Shown: positions 9,127 to 17,490 of the stretch, one piece after another
How the letters are laid out: each line of letters opens with the position of its first letter
How positions within the stretch are numbered: position 1 is the first letter of the stretch
From: Rhodanobacter sp. LX-99
Lineage (GTDB): Bacteria > Pseudomonadota > Gammaproteobacteria > Xanthomonadales > Rhodanobacteraceae
Direction: 5' to 3'
Assembly (NCBI RefSeq): GCF_018599185.1
Contig: NZ_JAHFVL010000001.1
Coordinates: forward strand, 992,001-1,056,000
Length of the DNA: 64,000 bases
Program-made: the position numbers and the translations under genes
Notes under the pieces: model-generated
Database searches by the model: none
Seen by the model: the letters and a program-made list of their open reading frames with translations, nothing else
What the model was told of the DNA's origin: nothing

Positions 9127-10908
9127 ATGCGATCGACGACGCGATACATCGCGCTGGGTTTCGCCGGCGTCATGCTGGCGTCCTGCGGGCACAAGGACAA
9201 GGATGCGCCCCTGGCTTTCGTACCGGCGGACACGCCGTACGTGGTAGCCAACCTCGACATCATGGACGACGCCACCCGCGGCGCCCTGCTCGCCCAGGCC
9301 GATGCGCAATTGCCGTCCCAGCTGGCCCAGCTCGACGCCACCGCCGAACGGCTGGCCAGGAAGGATCCCGACGGCGCCCGCCTGCTGCGTGCACTGCGCA
9401 CCGAATTCAACGGCAAGACCATCGAGACCTTCGCCCAGGGCGCCGGCCTGAACCTCAAGGGTTACTCCGCGTTCTATGGACTCGGCCTGGCACCGGTGCT
9501 GCGCTTCCAACTGAGCGATCCGGGCGCGTTCGAAGGTTTCGTCGGTCGGCTGGAAACCGCCTACGGCAAGAAGCTCGATGTCGCCAACGTGGACAAGCAG
9601 AGCTACCGCAAGTACGCGTTCCCCGCTTCCGGCACCGAGATGGTGCTGGCCACGGTCAACAAGCAGGCGGTGGCCGCGCTGCTGCCGGCGAACGCCGCGC
9701 CGGCCATGCTGCGCCAGGCGCTGGGCCTGGACCGGCCGCAGAAGAGCCTGCAGGATGACGGCCGGCTCACCACGCTGGCCAGGGCCAAGGGCTATCAGAA
9801 GTGGCTGGTCGGCGAGCTGGACCTGACCCGCGCGCTGCCGTTGGCGATCAGCGGCCAGGATCCGCTGGTCGGCGCGATCCAGAAAGCCCATGCCGAAGCC
9901 ATCGCGGCCAAGACCGGCGAACCGGTCGCCACCCAGCTGCAGACCTCGCCCAGTTGCGCCGCCGACGCCGCACGCATCGCCGCGCGCGTCCCGGCGGTGA
10001 GCTTCGGCTATACCAAGCTGGACGCGAAACACCAGAACGTGCGTTTCGACGTGACGCTGGCCGACGACATCAGCAAGGCGTTTGCCGGCCTCAAGGTGGC
10101 GCTGCCCGGCCTGGGCAGCGCCGGCGCCGCGCCGTTCGACCTGAGTTTGGCGCTGCCGGTTTCCAGCGCGCGCACGTTCTGGCTGGCCCAGGCCGATGCC
10201 GTGGCCGCCAAGCCGTTCAGCTGCCCCTCGCTGACCGATCTCAACGACAGTTTCGCCAAGCTCGGCCCGGCCATGCAGAAGGCGGCGATCCCGCCGTTCG
10301 GCGACATGCTCGGCCTGCGCATCGCGCTGGACTCGCTGGCGCCGGGCAAGGACGCCGGCCTGCCCACGTTCACCGGGCGTCTCGTGCTCGGCACCAGCAA
10401 TCCCGAAGGCCTGCTCGCGATGGGCCAGGTGATGGTGCCGGCGCTGGCTCAGCTGAAGCCCGCCCATGACGGCAAACCGCTGCCGCTGCCGAAGGAGATG
10501 GCCGGCATGCTGGGCCAGCAAGCGTGGATTGCCATGGGCGAAAAGGCGCTTGCGCTCGGCGTCGGTGCCGGCGAGGACGCACGCCTGAGCGACACCTTGA
10601 AGGACCCGGTCGGCGACGCCGGCCAAATGGGCCGCATGCATATCAGCGGCGCGATGTACCTGAGCTGGCTGCAGCTGATGGAACAGAAGATCGACAGCCT
10701 GGCCGCCGCGACCGCGACGCTCAGCAAGAGCGACGAACCGTCGATCGACGACAGCGACGATGCCGCCGACGCCGCCGCCGAGCTGGCACGCTCCAAGGCC
10801 CAGTTCGCCGCGATGAAGTCCCAGGCCGAACGCGTCGACAGTATCGACGCGGAGATGCACGTCGACACCGGCGGCGTGGTGATCACCAGCCAGACCCTGC
10901 TGAAGTAA
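9127..10908 (+). CDS. Large predicted lipoprotein, function unknown
   Basis: 593 residues. A signal peptide ends in a lipobox (VMLASC, acylated Cys at residue 20), so the protein should be membrane-anchored and face the periplasm. The mature part begins with Lys/Asp, then AFVPADTPYVVANLD, a pattern seen in Xanthomonadales proteins of unknown function. It continues as mixed alpha/beta sequence with no catalytic motif I recognise and an acidic, Ala-rich stretch near residues 535-560 (SDDAADAAAELARS). GGGGA six bases before the ATG at 9127 supports that start. It is followed by a strong terminator, so it is likely a single-gene unit. Confidence 0.75.
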   Translation: MRSTTRYIALGFAGVMLASCGHKDKDAPLAFVPADTPYVVANLDIMDDATRGALLAQADAQLPSQLAQLDATAERLARKDPDGARLLRALRTEFNGKTIETFAQGAGLNLKGYSAFYGLGLAPVLRFQLSDPGAFEGFVGRLETAYGKKLDVANVDKQSYRKYAFPASGTEMVLATVNKQAVAALLPANAAPAMLRQALGLDRPQKSLQDDGRLTTLARAKGYQKWLVGELDLTRALPLAISGQDPLVGAIQKAHAEAIAAKTGEPVATQLQTSPSCAADAARIAARVPAVSFGYTKLDAKHQNVRFDVTLADDISKAFAGLKVALPGLGSAGAAPFDLSLALPVSSARTFWLAQADAVAAKPFSCPSLTDLNDSFAKLGPAMQKAAIPPFGDMLGLRIALDSLAPGKDAGLPTFTGRLVLGTSNPEGLLAMGQVMVPALAQLKPAHDGKPLPLPKEMAGMLGQQAWIAMGEKALALGVGAGEDARLSDTLKDPVGDAGQMGRMHISGAMYLSWLQLMEQKIDSLAAATATLSKSDEPSIDDSDDAADAAAELARSKAQFAAMKSQAERVDSIDAEMHVDTGGVVITSQTLLK

Positions 10909-10924
10909 GCGGCGGCGCTCGACG

Positions 10925-10957
10925 AAAAGCCGGGGCGCTGCGGCGCCCCGGCTTTTT
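10925..10957 (+). terminator. Rho-independent terminator after the lipoprotein gene
   Basis: A 14-bp perfect stem (AAAAGCCGGGGCGC and its complement) with a TGCG loop, followed by T residues. It lies 16 bp after the stop codon. Confidence 0.9.
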
Positions 10958-11146
10958 CATGCATGGCGCGCGCCATCCAACGCGATTCCAACATCGCCGT
11001 GATCCACCCTTCGCATCCGTAATCCCGCGCTGAACCGGTAGCGGTCACGGCCACGCGGCGTTCACGACGCGGCTGTTGCCATGGCCACCACGGCATCCCG
11101 CTTGTCCTTCCTCCGACAGGCATCGCCATTACACGAGGAGACCGCC

Positions 11147-11524
11147 ATGCGCACTTCCACGATCCGCAACAGCTTGTACGCAACCACCCTGATGTTCGCC
11201 TTTGCGGCCGTCCCGTTCGGCCAGGTCATGGCCCAGGACGCCGGCGCGCGGATGCAGCAATCGTCCGAGAACCAGACCGTGCCGGACAAGGCAGCCGATG
11301 CCTGGATCACCACCAAGGTGAAATCCGAGTTCGGTACCACCAAGGGCATCTCGGCCACCGACATCTCGGTCTCGACCCACGATGGCGTGGTCACGCTCAG
11401 CGGCACGGTCTCCTCGCAAGCCGAGAAAGAGCGCGCCGAGCGCGTCGCCCAGCTCGTCAAGGGCGTGAAGAGCGTGGACAGCAGTGGCCTGACCGTCGGC
11501 GGCATGCCGCCGGCGGAGAAATAG
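11147..11524 (+). CDS. BON-domain periplasmic protein
   Basis: 125 residues. The signal peptide (MRTSTIRNSLYATTLMFAFA, cleavage likely after VMAQ) sends it to the periplasm. One BON domain spans about residues 47-118: DAWITTKVKSEF, VSTHDGVVTLSGTV, and the closing GVKSVDSSGLTV. BON domains (OsmY type) bind envelope lipids or support the membrane under osmotic stress. GAGGAG lies six bases before the ATG at 11147, so the longer frame starting at 11081 is unlikely. Confidence 0.88.
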   Translation: MRTSTIRNSLYATTLMFAFAAVPFGQVMAQDAGARMQQSSENQTVPDKAADAWITTKVKSEFGTTKGISATDISVSTHDGVVTLSGTVSSQAEKERAERVAQLVKGVKSVDSSGLTVGGMPPAEK

Positions 11525-11547
11525 GCGCACGGGACGCGCAGCCAATG

Positions 11548-11573
11548 AAAAAGGCGCCCGCAGGCGCCTTTTT
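11548..11573. terminator. Bidirectional terminator between the BON gene and pilU
   Basis: AAAAAGGCGCC, loop CGCA, GGCGCCTTTTT: an 11-bp stem with A- and T-tracts on the two sides, so it can end transcription from both convergent genes. Confidence 0.9.
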
Positions 11574-11595
11574 CGTATGTCGCGACAGCAGCTCT

Positions 11596-12765
11596 TCAGC
11601 GATTGAGGAAGTTGGCGCCACCGAAATTCTGCGCGTCGCGGGTTTCCTCCAGCTCGACGCCATCCAGGCCCTGCGACAAGGTGTGCGCATCGCCGCCCTG
11701 CGCCAGCTTGATGCGCAGGCGCACCTCGTTGGAGCTGTCGGCGTGGCGCAGCGCGTCCTCGTAGCTGATCTCGCCGGCGTGGTACAGCTCGACCAGGCTC
11801 TGGTCGAACGTCTTCATGCCGACCAGGGTGGATTCCTTCATCACTTCCTTCAATTTGTGGATCTCGCCCTGACGGATGTAATCCTGTACCAGCGGCGTGC
11901 CCAGCAATACTTCCACCGCCACCCGGCGCGCCTTGCCGTCGGGGGTGGGAATCAGCATCTGCGCCACGATGCCCTTCAGGTTCAGCGACAAGTCCATCAG
12001 CAGTTGCTGGCGACGGTCCTCCGGGAAGAAGTGCAGGATGCGGTCCATCGCCTGGTTCGCGTTGTTCGCATGCAGCGTGCACAGGCACAGGTGGCCGGTC
12101 TCGGAGAAGTTGATCGCGTGCTCCATCGTCTCGCGCGTGCGCACCTCGCCGATCATGATCACGTCCGGCGCCTGGCGCAGGGTGTTCTTCAGCGCGTTGT
12201 CCCAGCTGTCGGTGTCGATGCCCAGCTCGCGCTGGGTGATGATGCAGCCCTCGTGCTTGTGCACGTATTCGATCGGGTCCTCGATGGTGATGATGTGGCC
12301 GGTCGAGTTCGCGTTGCGGTAGCCGATCATCGACGCCAGCGAGGTGGACTTGCCGGTGCCGGTGCCGCCCACGAAGATGATGATGCCGCGCTTGGTCATC
12401 GCCAGCTGCTTGATCACCGGCGGCAGGGTCAGCTCCTCGATCGTGGGGATCTTCGACTCGATCCGGCGCAGCACCATGCCGACGCAATTGCGCTGGTAGA
12501 AGCACGACACGCGGAAACGGCCCACGCCCTGTGCGGAGATCGCGAACTGGCACTCGTGGGTCTTCTCGAACTCCTCGCGCTGGCCCGGCGTCATCACGTT
12601 GAGCACCATGTCGCGCGACTGCTGCACGCTGAGCGGACTCTGCGTGATCGGCACGATCCGGCCCTGCACCTTCATCGAAGGGGCGACGCCCGCCGTGATG
12701 AACAGGTCGGAGGCCTTCTTGTGCACCATCAGTTTCAGGAAGGAGGTGAAATCGAAGTCGCTCAT
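11596..12765 (-). CDS. pilU: Type IV pilus retraction ATPase PilU
   Basis: 389 residues, PilT/PilU family hexameric ATPase. The Walker A is GGTGTGKSTS (residues about 132-141). The family Asp box (TIEDPIEYVHKHEGC), Walker B region (IMIGEVRTRETMEHA) and His box (HLCLCTLHANNANQA) are all present. PilU helps PilT in pilus retraction. The longer C terminus than PilT and the N-terminal FLKLMVHKKASDLF match PilU. It lies downstream of pilT on the same strand, but a 172-bp gap containing an inverted-repeat element separates the two. Confidence 0.96.
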   Translation of the reverse strand: MSDFDFTSFLKLMVHKKASDLFITAGVAPSMKVQGRIVPITQSPLSVQQSRDMVLNVMTPGQREEFEKTHECQFAISAQGVGRFRVSCFYQRNCVGMVLRRIESKIPTIEELTLPPVIKQLAMTKRGIIIFVGGTGTGKSTSLASMIGYRNANSTGHIITIEDPIEYVHKHEGCIITQRELGIDTDSWDNALKNTLRQAPDVIMIGEVRTRETMEHAINFSETGHLCLCTLHANNANQAMDRILHFFPEDRRQQLLMDLSLNLKGIVAQMLIPTPDGKARRVAVEVLLGTPLVQDYIRQGEIHKLKEVMKESTLVGMKTFDQSLVELYHAGEISYEDALRHADSSNEVRLRIKLAQGGDAHTLSQGLDGVELEETRDAQNFGGANFLNR

Positions 12766-12775
12766 GGCGTATGCC

Positions 12776-12934
12776 CCCGGGATTCGGGATTCGGGATTCG
12801 GGATTCGTCAAAGCTGCCGGCCCGCGCAGTGCGCTCCTGGCCAACGACCTGTTCGTCTGTGCAAGCACTGGAATACCGAGCCGCGGCGCGGTCCTGGCTT
12901 TCGCCAATCCCGAATCCCGAATCCCGGATCCCGG
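12776..12934. repeat. GGGATTCGG-type inverted-repeat element between pilT and pilU
   Basis: The left arm is four tandem copies of GGATTCG (12779-12808); the right arm is the complement (AATCCCGAATCCCGAATCCC, 12906-12925). About 95 bp of non-repeated DNA lies between the arms. In the pilTU transcript the arms could pair over about 25 bp. Two more copies of this arm type lie in the ABC exporter operon. In Xanthomonadaceae such repeats are often mistranslated as ESRIPNP-like peptides. Confidence 0.75.
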
Positions 12935-12937
12935 CGC

Positions 12938-13975
12938 TCATTTGAAGCTGTCCTTGTTCTTGGCGTAGGCGAACGCCTGCTGGCGCGTCACCAGGCCGCG
13001 TTTGACCAGGTCCTGCAGGCACTGGTCCAGCGTCTGCATGCCGAACTGCTGGCCGGTCTGGATCGACGAATACATCTGCGCCACCTTGTCCTCGCGGATC
13101 AGGTTGCGGATCGCCGGGATGCCGACCATGATCTCGTGCGCCGCGATGCGCCCGCCGCCGACCTTCTTCAGCAGCGACTGCGAGATCACCGCGCGCAGCG
13201 ATTCGGACAGCATCGAACGCACCATCGGCTTTTCGCCGGCAGGGAACACGTCGATGATGCGGTCGATCGTCTTCGCCGCCGAACTGGTATGCACGGTGGC
13301 GAACACCAGGTGGCCGGTTTCCGCCGCAGTCAGCGCGAGGCGGATGGTCTCCAGGTCGCGCAACTCGCCGACCAGGATGTAGTCCGGATCCTCGCGCAGC
13401 GCCGAACGCAGCGCCTCGTTGAAGCCGAGCGTGTCGCGGTGGATCTCGCGCTGGTTGACCAGGCACTTCTGCGAGGTGTGCACGAACTCGATCGGGTCCT
13501 CGATCGTGAGCATGTGCCCGTATTCGTTCTTGTTGATGTGGTCGACCATCGCCGCCAGCGTGGTCGACTTGCCCGAACCGGTCGGGCCGGTCACCAGGAT
13601 CAGGCCCTGCGGCTGCTCGATCAGTTCCTTGAAGATGCGCGGCGCGCCGAGGTCTTCCAGCGTCAGCACCTCGGACGGAATGGTGCGGAACACCGCGCCG
13701 GCGCCGCGGTTCTGGTTGAACGCGTTGACGCGGAAGCGCGCCAGCCCGGGAATCTCGAACGAGAAGTCGGTTTCGTAGAACTCTTCGTAGTCGCGCCGCT
13801 GCTTGTCCGACATGATGTCGTAGATCAGCGAGTGCACCTGCTTGTGTTCGAGCGCGGGGATGTTGATCCGGCGGACGTCGCCATCGACGCGGATCATCGG
13901 CGGCAGCCCGGCGGACAAGTGCAGGTCCGAGGCCTTGTTCTTCACCGAGAAGGCAAGCAGTTCGGCAATGTCCAT
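12938..13975 (-). CDS. pilT: Type IV pilus retraction ATPase PilT
   Basis: 345 residues, exactly PilT size when started at the ATG at 13975 (MDIAELLAFSV); a longer in-frame start at 14029 adds a non-conserved N terminus. It contains the Walker A GPTGSGKSTT, the Asp box TIEDPIEFVH, the Walker B region ILVGELRDLETIRLALTAAE and the His box HLVFATVHTSSA. The C terminus has the AIRNLIRE motif, needed for retraction in PilT proteins (AIRNLIR family motif). It is transcribed ahead of pilU. Confidence 0.96.
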   Translation of the reverse strand: MDIAELLAFSVKNKASDLHLSAGLPPMIRVDGDVRRINIPALEHKQVHSLIYDIMSDKQRRDYEEFYETDFSFEIPGLARFRVNAFNQNRGAGAVFRTIPSEVLTLEDLGAPRIFKELIEQPQGLILVTGPTGSGKSTTLAAMVDHINKNEYGHMLTIEDPIEFVHTSQKCLVNQREIHRDTLGFNEALRSALREDPDYILVGELRDLETIRLALTAAETGHLVFATVHTSSAAKTIDRIIDVFPAGEKPMVRSMLSESLRAVISQSLLKKVGGGRIAAHEIMVGIPAIRNLIREDKVAQMYSSIQTGQQFGMQTLDQCLQDLVKRGLVTRQQAFAYAKNKDSFK

Positions 13976-14344
13976 GAAGTCGTTTCCCCTCAACCGATCG
14001 TCTGGATGGCATGAATTCGTATGCCACATCCGGGGCCGGATGACATTCGCAGGCGTGGTGCACCGCAGCGCATGGCATCCGGCGCCACGACACCACCTGG
14101 ACGAACTACCCGAATCCCCCCTGTAGCCGCGTCGATACTACTCGCGCAACCGGCTGTGCGGCCAGTCTTTCTGCCCTCAATGCGCAAACTGTCGACCCGG
14201 TTTGCGCACCCGGTCGAAAAATCGTCATCCGGCCATGATCACGACCTCCGCGGCGGCCGGACGCCGGCGCCCCGACCGGCAAAATCCGTCGCGATCGCGT
14301 CGGCTCCGGTAAGGTACGCGGTCTGGACGAACGAGGAATCCCGC
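13976..14344. other. Divergent intergenic region pilT/proC
   Basis: 369 bp without a supported gene. Many gammaproteobacteria carry yggS (PLP homeostasis) between pilT and proC; no YggS-like sequence is present here. The region holds one clear inverted repeat (14181-14208) and presumably the divergent promoters. Confidence 0.5.
14181..14208. promoter_or_regulatory. 9-bp inverted repeat, possible operator
   Basis: TGCGCAAAC and GTTTGCGCA are perfect complements separated by ten bases. They lie 206 bp upstream of pilT and 137 bp upstream of proC. There is no T-tract, so an operator is likelier than a terminator. Confidence 0.4.
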
Positions 14345-15169
14345 ATGACACGACTTGCCTTCATCGGCGGCGGCAACATGGCGCGCAGCCTGATCGGCGG
14401 CCTGCTGAAAACCGGCGTGGCGCCGGCCACCCTCAGCGTGGCCGAGCCGCTGGCGGAGGCGCGCCAGGCGCTCGGCCGCGAATTCGGCATCGCCTGCTAC
14501 GCCGAAAACCGGCTGGCCGTGGCGGAGGCCGAGGTCATCCTGCTGGCGGTCAAGCCGCAGGTGATGCCGGCGATCCACACCGAACTGCGCGACACCCTGC
14601 AGCGCAACCGGCCGTTGCTGATCTCGATCGCGGCCGGCGTGCGGCTGGATCAGCTGGAGCGCTGGTTCGGCAACGGCCTGCCGATCGTGCGCTGCATGCC
14701 GAACACGCCCGCGCTGATCGGCGCCGGCGCCACCGGCCTGTGCGCGAACAGCCGGGTCAGCCCGGCGCAGAAGGCACAGGCGCAGCACATTCTCGACGCT
14801 GCCGGGATCACCCGCTGGATCGACGACGAAGCGCTGATGGATACCGTCACCGCGCTGTCCGGTTCCGGCCCGGCGTATTTCTTCGCCCTGGTCGAAGCGC
14901 TGGAAGCCGCCGCCGTGGCGCAAGGCCTGCCCCGCGACACCGCGCGCGCGCTCGCCGCGCAGACCTGCCTGGGCGCCGGTCGCATGCTGGTCGACGGCGG
15001 CGAAGACCCCGCCGTGCTGCGCCAGCGCGTCACTTCGCCGCATGGCACCACCCAGGCTGCGCTGGAAAGTTTCAGCGCCGATGGCCTGCCGCACATCGTC
15101 GCCCGCGCCGTCGCCGCCGCCACCCGGCGTGGCGTGGAACTCGCCGCCGAACTGGACAAACTGCCGTGA
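14345..15169 (+). CDS. proC: Pyrroline-5-carboxylate reductase
   Basis: 274 residues. It reduces pyrroline-5-carboxylate to proline with NAD(P)H in the cytosol. The Rossmann motif FIGGGNMARSLIGGL is at the N terminus, VKPQVMP near residue 63, RCMPNTPALIGAGAT near 116, and the family signature SGSGPAYFFALVEAL near 174; the helical C-terminal dimer domain is complete. GAGGAATC before the ATG at 14345 supports the start; the open frame extends much further upstream without conserved sequence. It overlaps yggT by four bases. Confidence 0.96.
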   Translation: MTRLAFIGGGNMARSLIGGLLKTGVAPATLSVAEPLAEARQALGREFGIACYAENRLAVAEAEVILLAVKPQVMPAIHTELRDTLQRNRPLLISIAAGVRLDQLERWFGNGLPIVRCMPNTPALIGAGATGLCANSRVSPAQKAQAQHILDAAGITRWIDDEALMDTVTALSGSGPAYFFALVEALEAAAVAQGLPRDTARALAAQTCLGAGRMLVDGGEDPAVLRQRVTSPHGTTQAALESFSADGLPHIVARAVAAATRRGVELAAELDKLP

Positions 15170-15741
15170 GCTACCTGCTGAATGCACTGGCCCTGCTGCT
15201 CGACCTGGCGTTCGATGCCATCGTCACCCTGCTGCTGCTGCGCGTGGCCGCCGAAGCCTGCCGTGCGGACTTCCACAATCCGCTGAGCCAATTCGTCTAC
15301 CGCTACACCAACCCGGCGCTGGCACCGATCCGCCGCGTGCTGCCGAACTGGCGCCGGATCAACCTGGCCGCCCTGCTGCTGGCGTGGCTGGCGATGCTGT
15401 TCAAGCGCCTGCTGCTGTTCGCCCTGCTCGGCGTGATGCCGCACTCGCTCGGCCTGATCGTGCTGGCGCTGGCCGAACTGCTCGACTTCGTGCTGCTGTT
15501 CTACCTGGTGCTGATCTTCGGCTGGTCGCTGTTGAGCATGTTCTCGGTGGACCGCCGCCATCCCCTACTGCAACTCGCCGGCAGCATCGTCGCCCCGTTG
15601 CTGCGCCCGCTGCACGGCAAGCTGATCGCCGGCCAGATCGACTTCGCCCCGATGGCGGTGATGATCGTGCTGCTGCTGGCGCGCCTGCTGGTGGCGGCGC
15701 CGTTGCTGGATGGGGGCGCGCGGTTGGCGCTGGGTGCCTGA
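15166..15741 (+). CDS. yggT: YggT family membrane protein
   Basis: 191 residues from a GTG that overlaps the proC stop (GTGA). It has two YggT repeats, each with hydrophobic segments around a polar motif: NPLSQFVYRYTNPALAPIRRVLP near residues 37-59 and HPLLQLAGSIVAPLLRPL near 130-147. The topology is four to five membrane helices. YggT proteins are small inner-membrane proteins of unclear function, linked to osmotic tolerance and cell division in some bacteria and to thylakoid organisation in plastids. The proC-yggT pairing is conserved. Confidence 0.9.
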   Translation: MSYLLNALALLLDLAFDAIVTLLLLRVAAEACRADFHNPLSQFVYRYTNPALAPIRRVLPNWRRINLAALLLAWLAMLFKRLLLFALLGVMPHSLGLIVLALAELLDFVLLFYLVLIFGWSLLSMFSVDRRHPLLQLAGSIVAPLLRPLHGKLIAGQIDFAPMAVMIVLLLARLLVAAPLLDGGARLALGA

Positions 15742-16220
15742 GCTTTCTCTCTCGTAGAGAGCACTTGATGGTCCGTGAAGCAAGAGCCTTGAAGCAAAAG
15801 CTTTCGTCCTCCTTCGGAGGGCGAGTCACTTTCTCTCGCTTGCCCGAGAGAAAGTAACCAAAGAGAGAGGGCACCCCCGCTTCCGCGCCTTGCGGGCATC
15901 CTGCCCGCAAGGTTCGCGTGCGGGCTACGGGGTTTGTCGACAGGGCCTCCTGCCCTGACGACAAACTGGTTCGCATCCATGCGAACCACCCTTCGGGCTT
16001 TTCCTCCGCCCGCCCGCCGCTGCAGAGGGGGCCCCGGGTAGAGCAGCGCGCATCCTGCGCGCACTCTTCAGAAGAGCAGGGTCAGGAGCAGAGCAACAAC
16101 AAGGCGATGCCTTGCTGTTGCTTCAGCCTTTCGCTTCATCACGTTTTCGCTTTGAACGCCACGAGAGCAAGAACATCGCGCACAGAGTGTGCTCCTACAA
16201 CAAACGGAAAGCGGAAAAGC
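15742..16220. repeat. Intergenic multi-hairpin repeat region
   Basis: 479 bp with no supported gene. It carries a row of near-perfect hairpins with the same loop: CCTTGCGGGCA/TCC/complement (15888-15912), a bulged stem with CAGGGC/CTCC/TGCCCTG (15932-15966), GGTTCGCA/TCCA/TGCGAACC (15968-15987) and GCGCGCA/TCC/TGCGCGC (16047-16063, just after a GGGTAGAG box). A further stem, CAACAAGGC-GAT-GCCTTGCTGTTG, lies near 16097-16120. A purine/pyrimidine stem (CTTTCTCTCG with CGAGAGAAAG) precedes them near 15830-15855. It looks like a dispersed REP-like element of this order, not a gene. Confidence 0.7.
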
Positions 16221-17045
16221 TCAGCGCAGCGCCCATTCCGCGATGATCCGATGGATCTCGTCCAGCCCATCGAACAGCGCCGCTGGCCCCGGCTGCAAAA
16301 TGATTGGCGACTTGATCTCGTGCAGCTCGCCATCACGCACCGCAGGGATCGCGCCCCAGCCGGGACGCGCCGCCACCTTCTCAGGGCGGAAACGCTTGCC
16401 GCACCACGAACCGAAGATAATGTCCGGCGCGCGCCGCACCACCTCGTCGCCGTTCGGCAGGATGCGCTGCTTGGCCAGCGGTTCGCGGGCGAGTTCGGGA
16501 AAGCAGTCGTCGCCGCCGGCGATACCGATGATCTCGGCGACCCAGCGGATGCCGGTGATGATCGGTTCGTCCCATTCCTCGAAATACACCTTCGGCCGCC
16601 GCGGCAATTGCGCGACCGCGGCGCGGATGTCGGCGATGTGCCGTTCGGCGCGCTGCGCATACGCCTCGGCTTTCTCGTGTGCGCCGACCATCGCGCCAAG
16701 CCGGCGGATGTAGGCGAGGATGCCGTCGACGCTGCGATGGTTGCTGATCCACACCTCGACGCCAGCCTTGATCAACTCGCGGGCGATATCGGCCTGGATG
16801 TCGGAAAAGCCGATCGCCAGATCCGGTTCCAGTTTCAGGATCTCGCCGATCTTCGCGCTGGTGAACGCGGAGACCTTCGGCTTCTCCTTGCGTGCGCGCG
16901 GCGGCCGCACGGTGAAGCCGGAAATGCCGACGATGCGGCGCTCCTCGCCGAGCGCGTACAGCACCTCGGTCGGCTCCTCGGTGAGGCAGACGATGCGTTG
17001 CGGGAAGTGGTCCGGCAAGCCGGAATCCGCTGCGGCGTGATGCAT
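16221..17045 (-). CDS. Cobalamin/iron-type periplasmic-binding-fold protein lacking a signal peptide
   Basis: 274 residues, BtuF/FepB-like fold. The sequence opens directly into the binding domain (RIVCLTEEPTEVLYALGEE, then IVGISGFTV), continues through LEPDLAIGFSDIQADIARELI and ends with PGPAALFDGLDEI. Proteins of this family normally carry a Sec signal and serve an ABC importer. Here there is no signal peptide, no transporter gene, and the gene follows yjbQ by four bases in the pdxH operon. A cytosolic corrinoid- or metal-related role is possible but unproven. Confidence 0.8.
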   Translation of the reverse strand: MHHAAADSGLPDHFPQRIVCLTEEPTEVLYALGEERRIVGISGFTVRPPRARKEKPKVSAFTSAKIGEILKLEPDLAIGFSDIQADIARELIKAGVEVWISNHRSVDGILAYIRRLGAMVGAHEKAEAYAQRAERHIADIRAAVAQLPRRPKVYFEEWDEPIITGIRWVAEIIGIAGGDDCFPELAREPLAKQRILPNGDEVVRRAPDIIFGSWCGKRFRPEKVAARPGWGAIPAVRDGELHEIKSPIILQPGPAALFDGLDEIHRIIAEWALR

Positions 17046-17049
17046 GCGC

Positions 17050-17490
17050 TCAATTCCCCAGCACGGTCACCACGACCCTGCGCTGGTGCGGGTCGATGCG
17101 GTGTTCCCACAGGTAGATGCCCTGCCAGGTGCCCAGCATCAGCTTGCCGCCATGTACCGGCACAGTGAGGCTGACCCCGGTGAGGACCGAACGGACGTGC
17201 GCCGGCATGTCGTCAGGGCCCTCCGCGTCGTGCCGGAAGATCGCATCGCCGTCCGGCACGGCGCGCGCGAACCAGCGCTCCAGGTCGTTGCGCACGGCAG
17301 GGTCCGCGTTCTCGCTGATCAGCAGCGAGCAACTGGTATGCGCGGTGAACACCTGCGCGATGCCCGTCTGCACGTGGCTGGCCGCCACCGCGTCGCCGAC
17401 CTGCGCGGTGATCTCGCTGAAACCGCGGCCGCGCGTGTGCACGGCAAAGCCACCCTGCGCCACATGCTCCGCGGGCAGCGCCCGGGTCAT
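17050..17490 (-). CDS. yjbQ: YjbQ family protein (UPF0047)
   Basis: 146 residues. Family hallmarks are TAHTSCSLLISENADP, HDAEGPDDMPAHVRS and GTWQGIYLWEHR, with conserved His and Asp residues around a metal site. Some members show weak thiamine-phosphate synthase activity, and the physiological role is unsettled. The ATG at 17490 overlaps the pdxH stop by four bases (ATGA), so it is translated with pdxH. Confidence 0.92.
   Translation of the reverse strand: MTRALPAEHVAQGGFAVHTRGRGFSEITAQVGDAVAASHVQTGIAQVFTAHTSCSLLISENADPAVRNDLERWFARAVPDGDAIFRHDAEGPDDMPAHVRSVLTGVSLTVPVHGGKLMLGTWQGIYLWEHRIDPHQRRVVVTVLGN

Noticed and set aside
12766..12937. Short peptide frames (ESRIPNP-like) read from the GGGATTCGG element
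   Set aside because: They are the by-product of a tandem repeat and are seen in several frames; none has a ribosome-binding site.
13976..14344. A degraded yggS pseudogene
   Set aside because: None of the six frames shows YggS sequence, even in fragments.
15742..16220. A CRISPR-like array in the yggT downstream region
   Set aside because: The repeated units are hairpins with different stems and irregular spacing, not identical direct repeats with unique spacers, and no cas gene is present.
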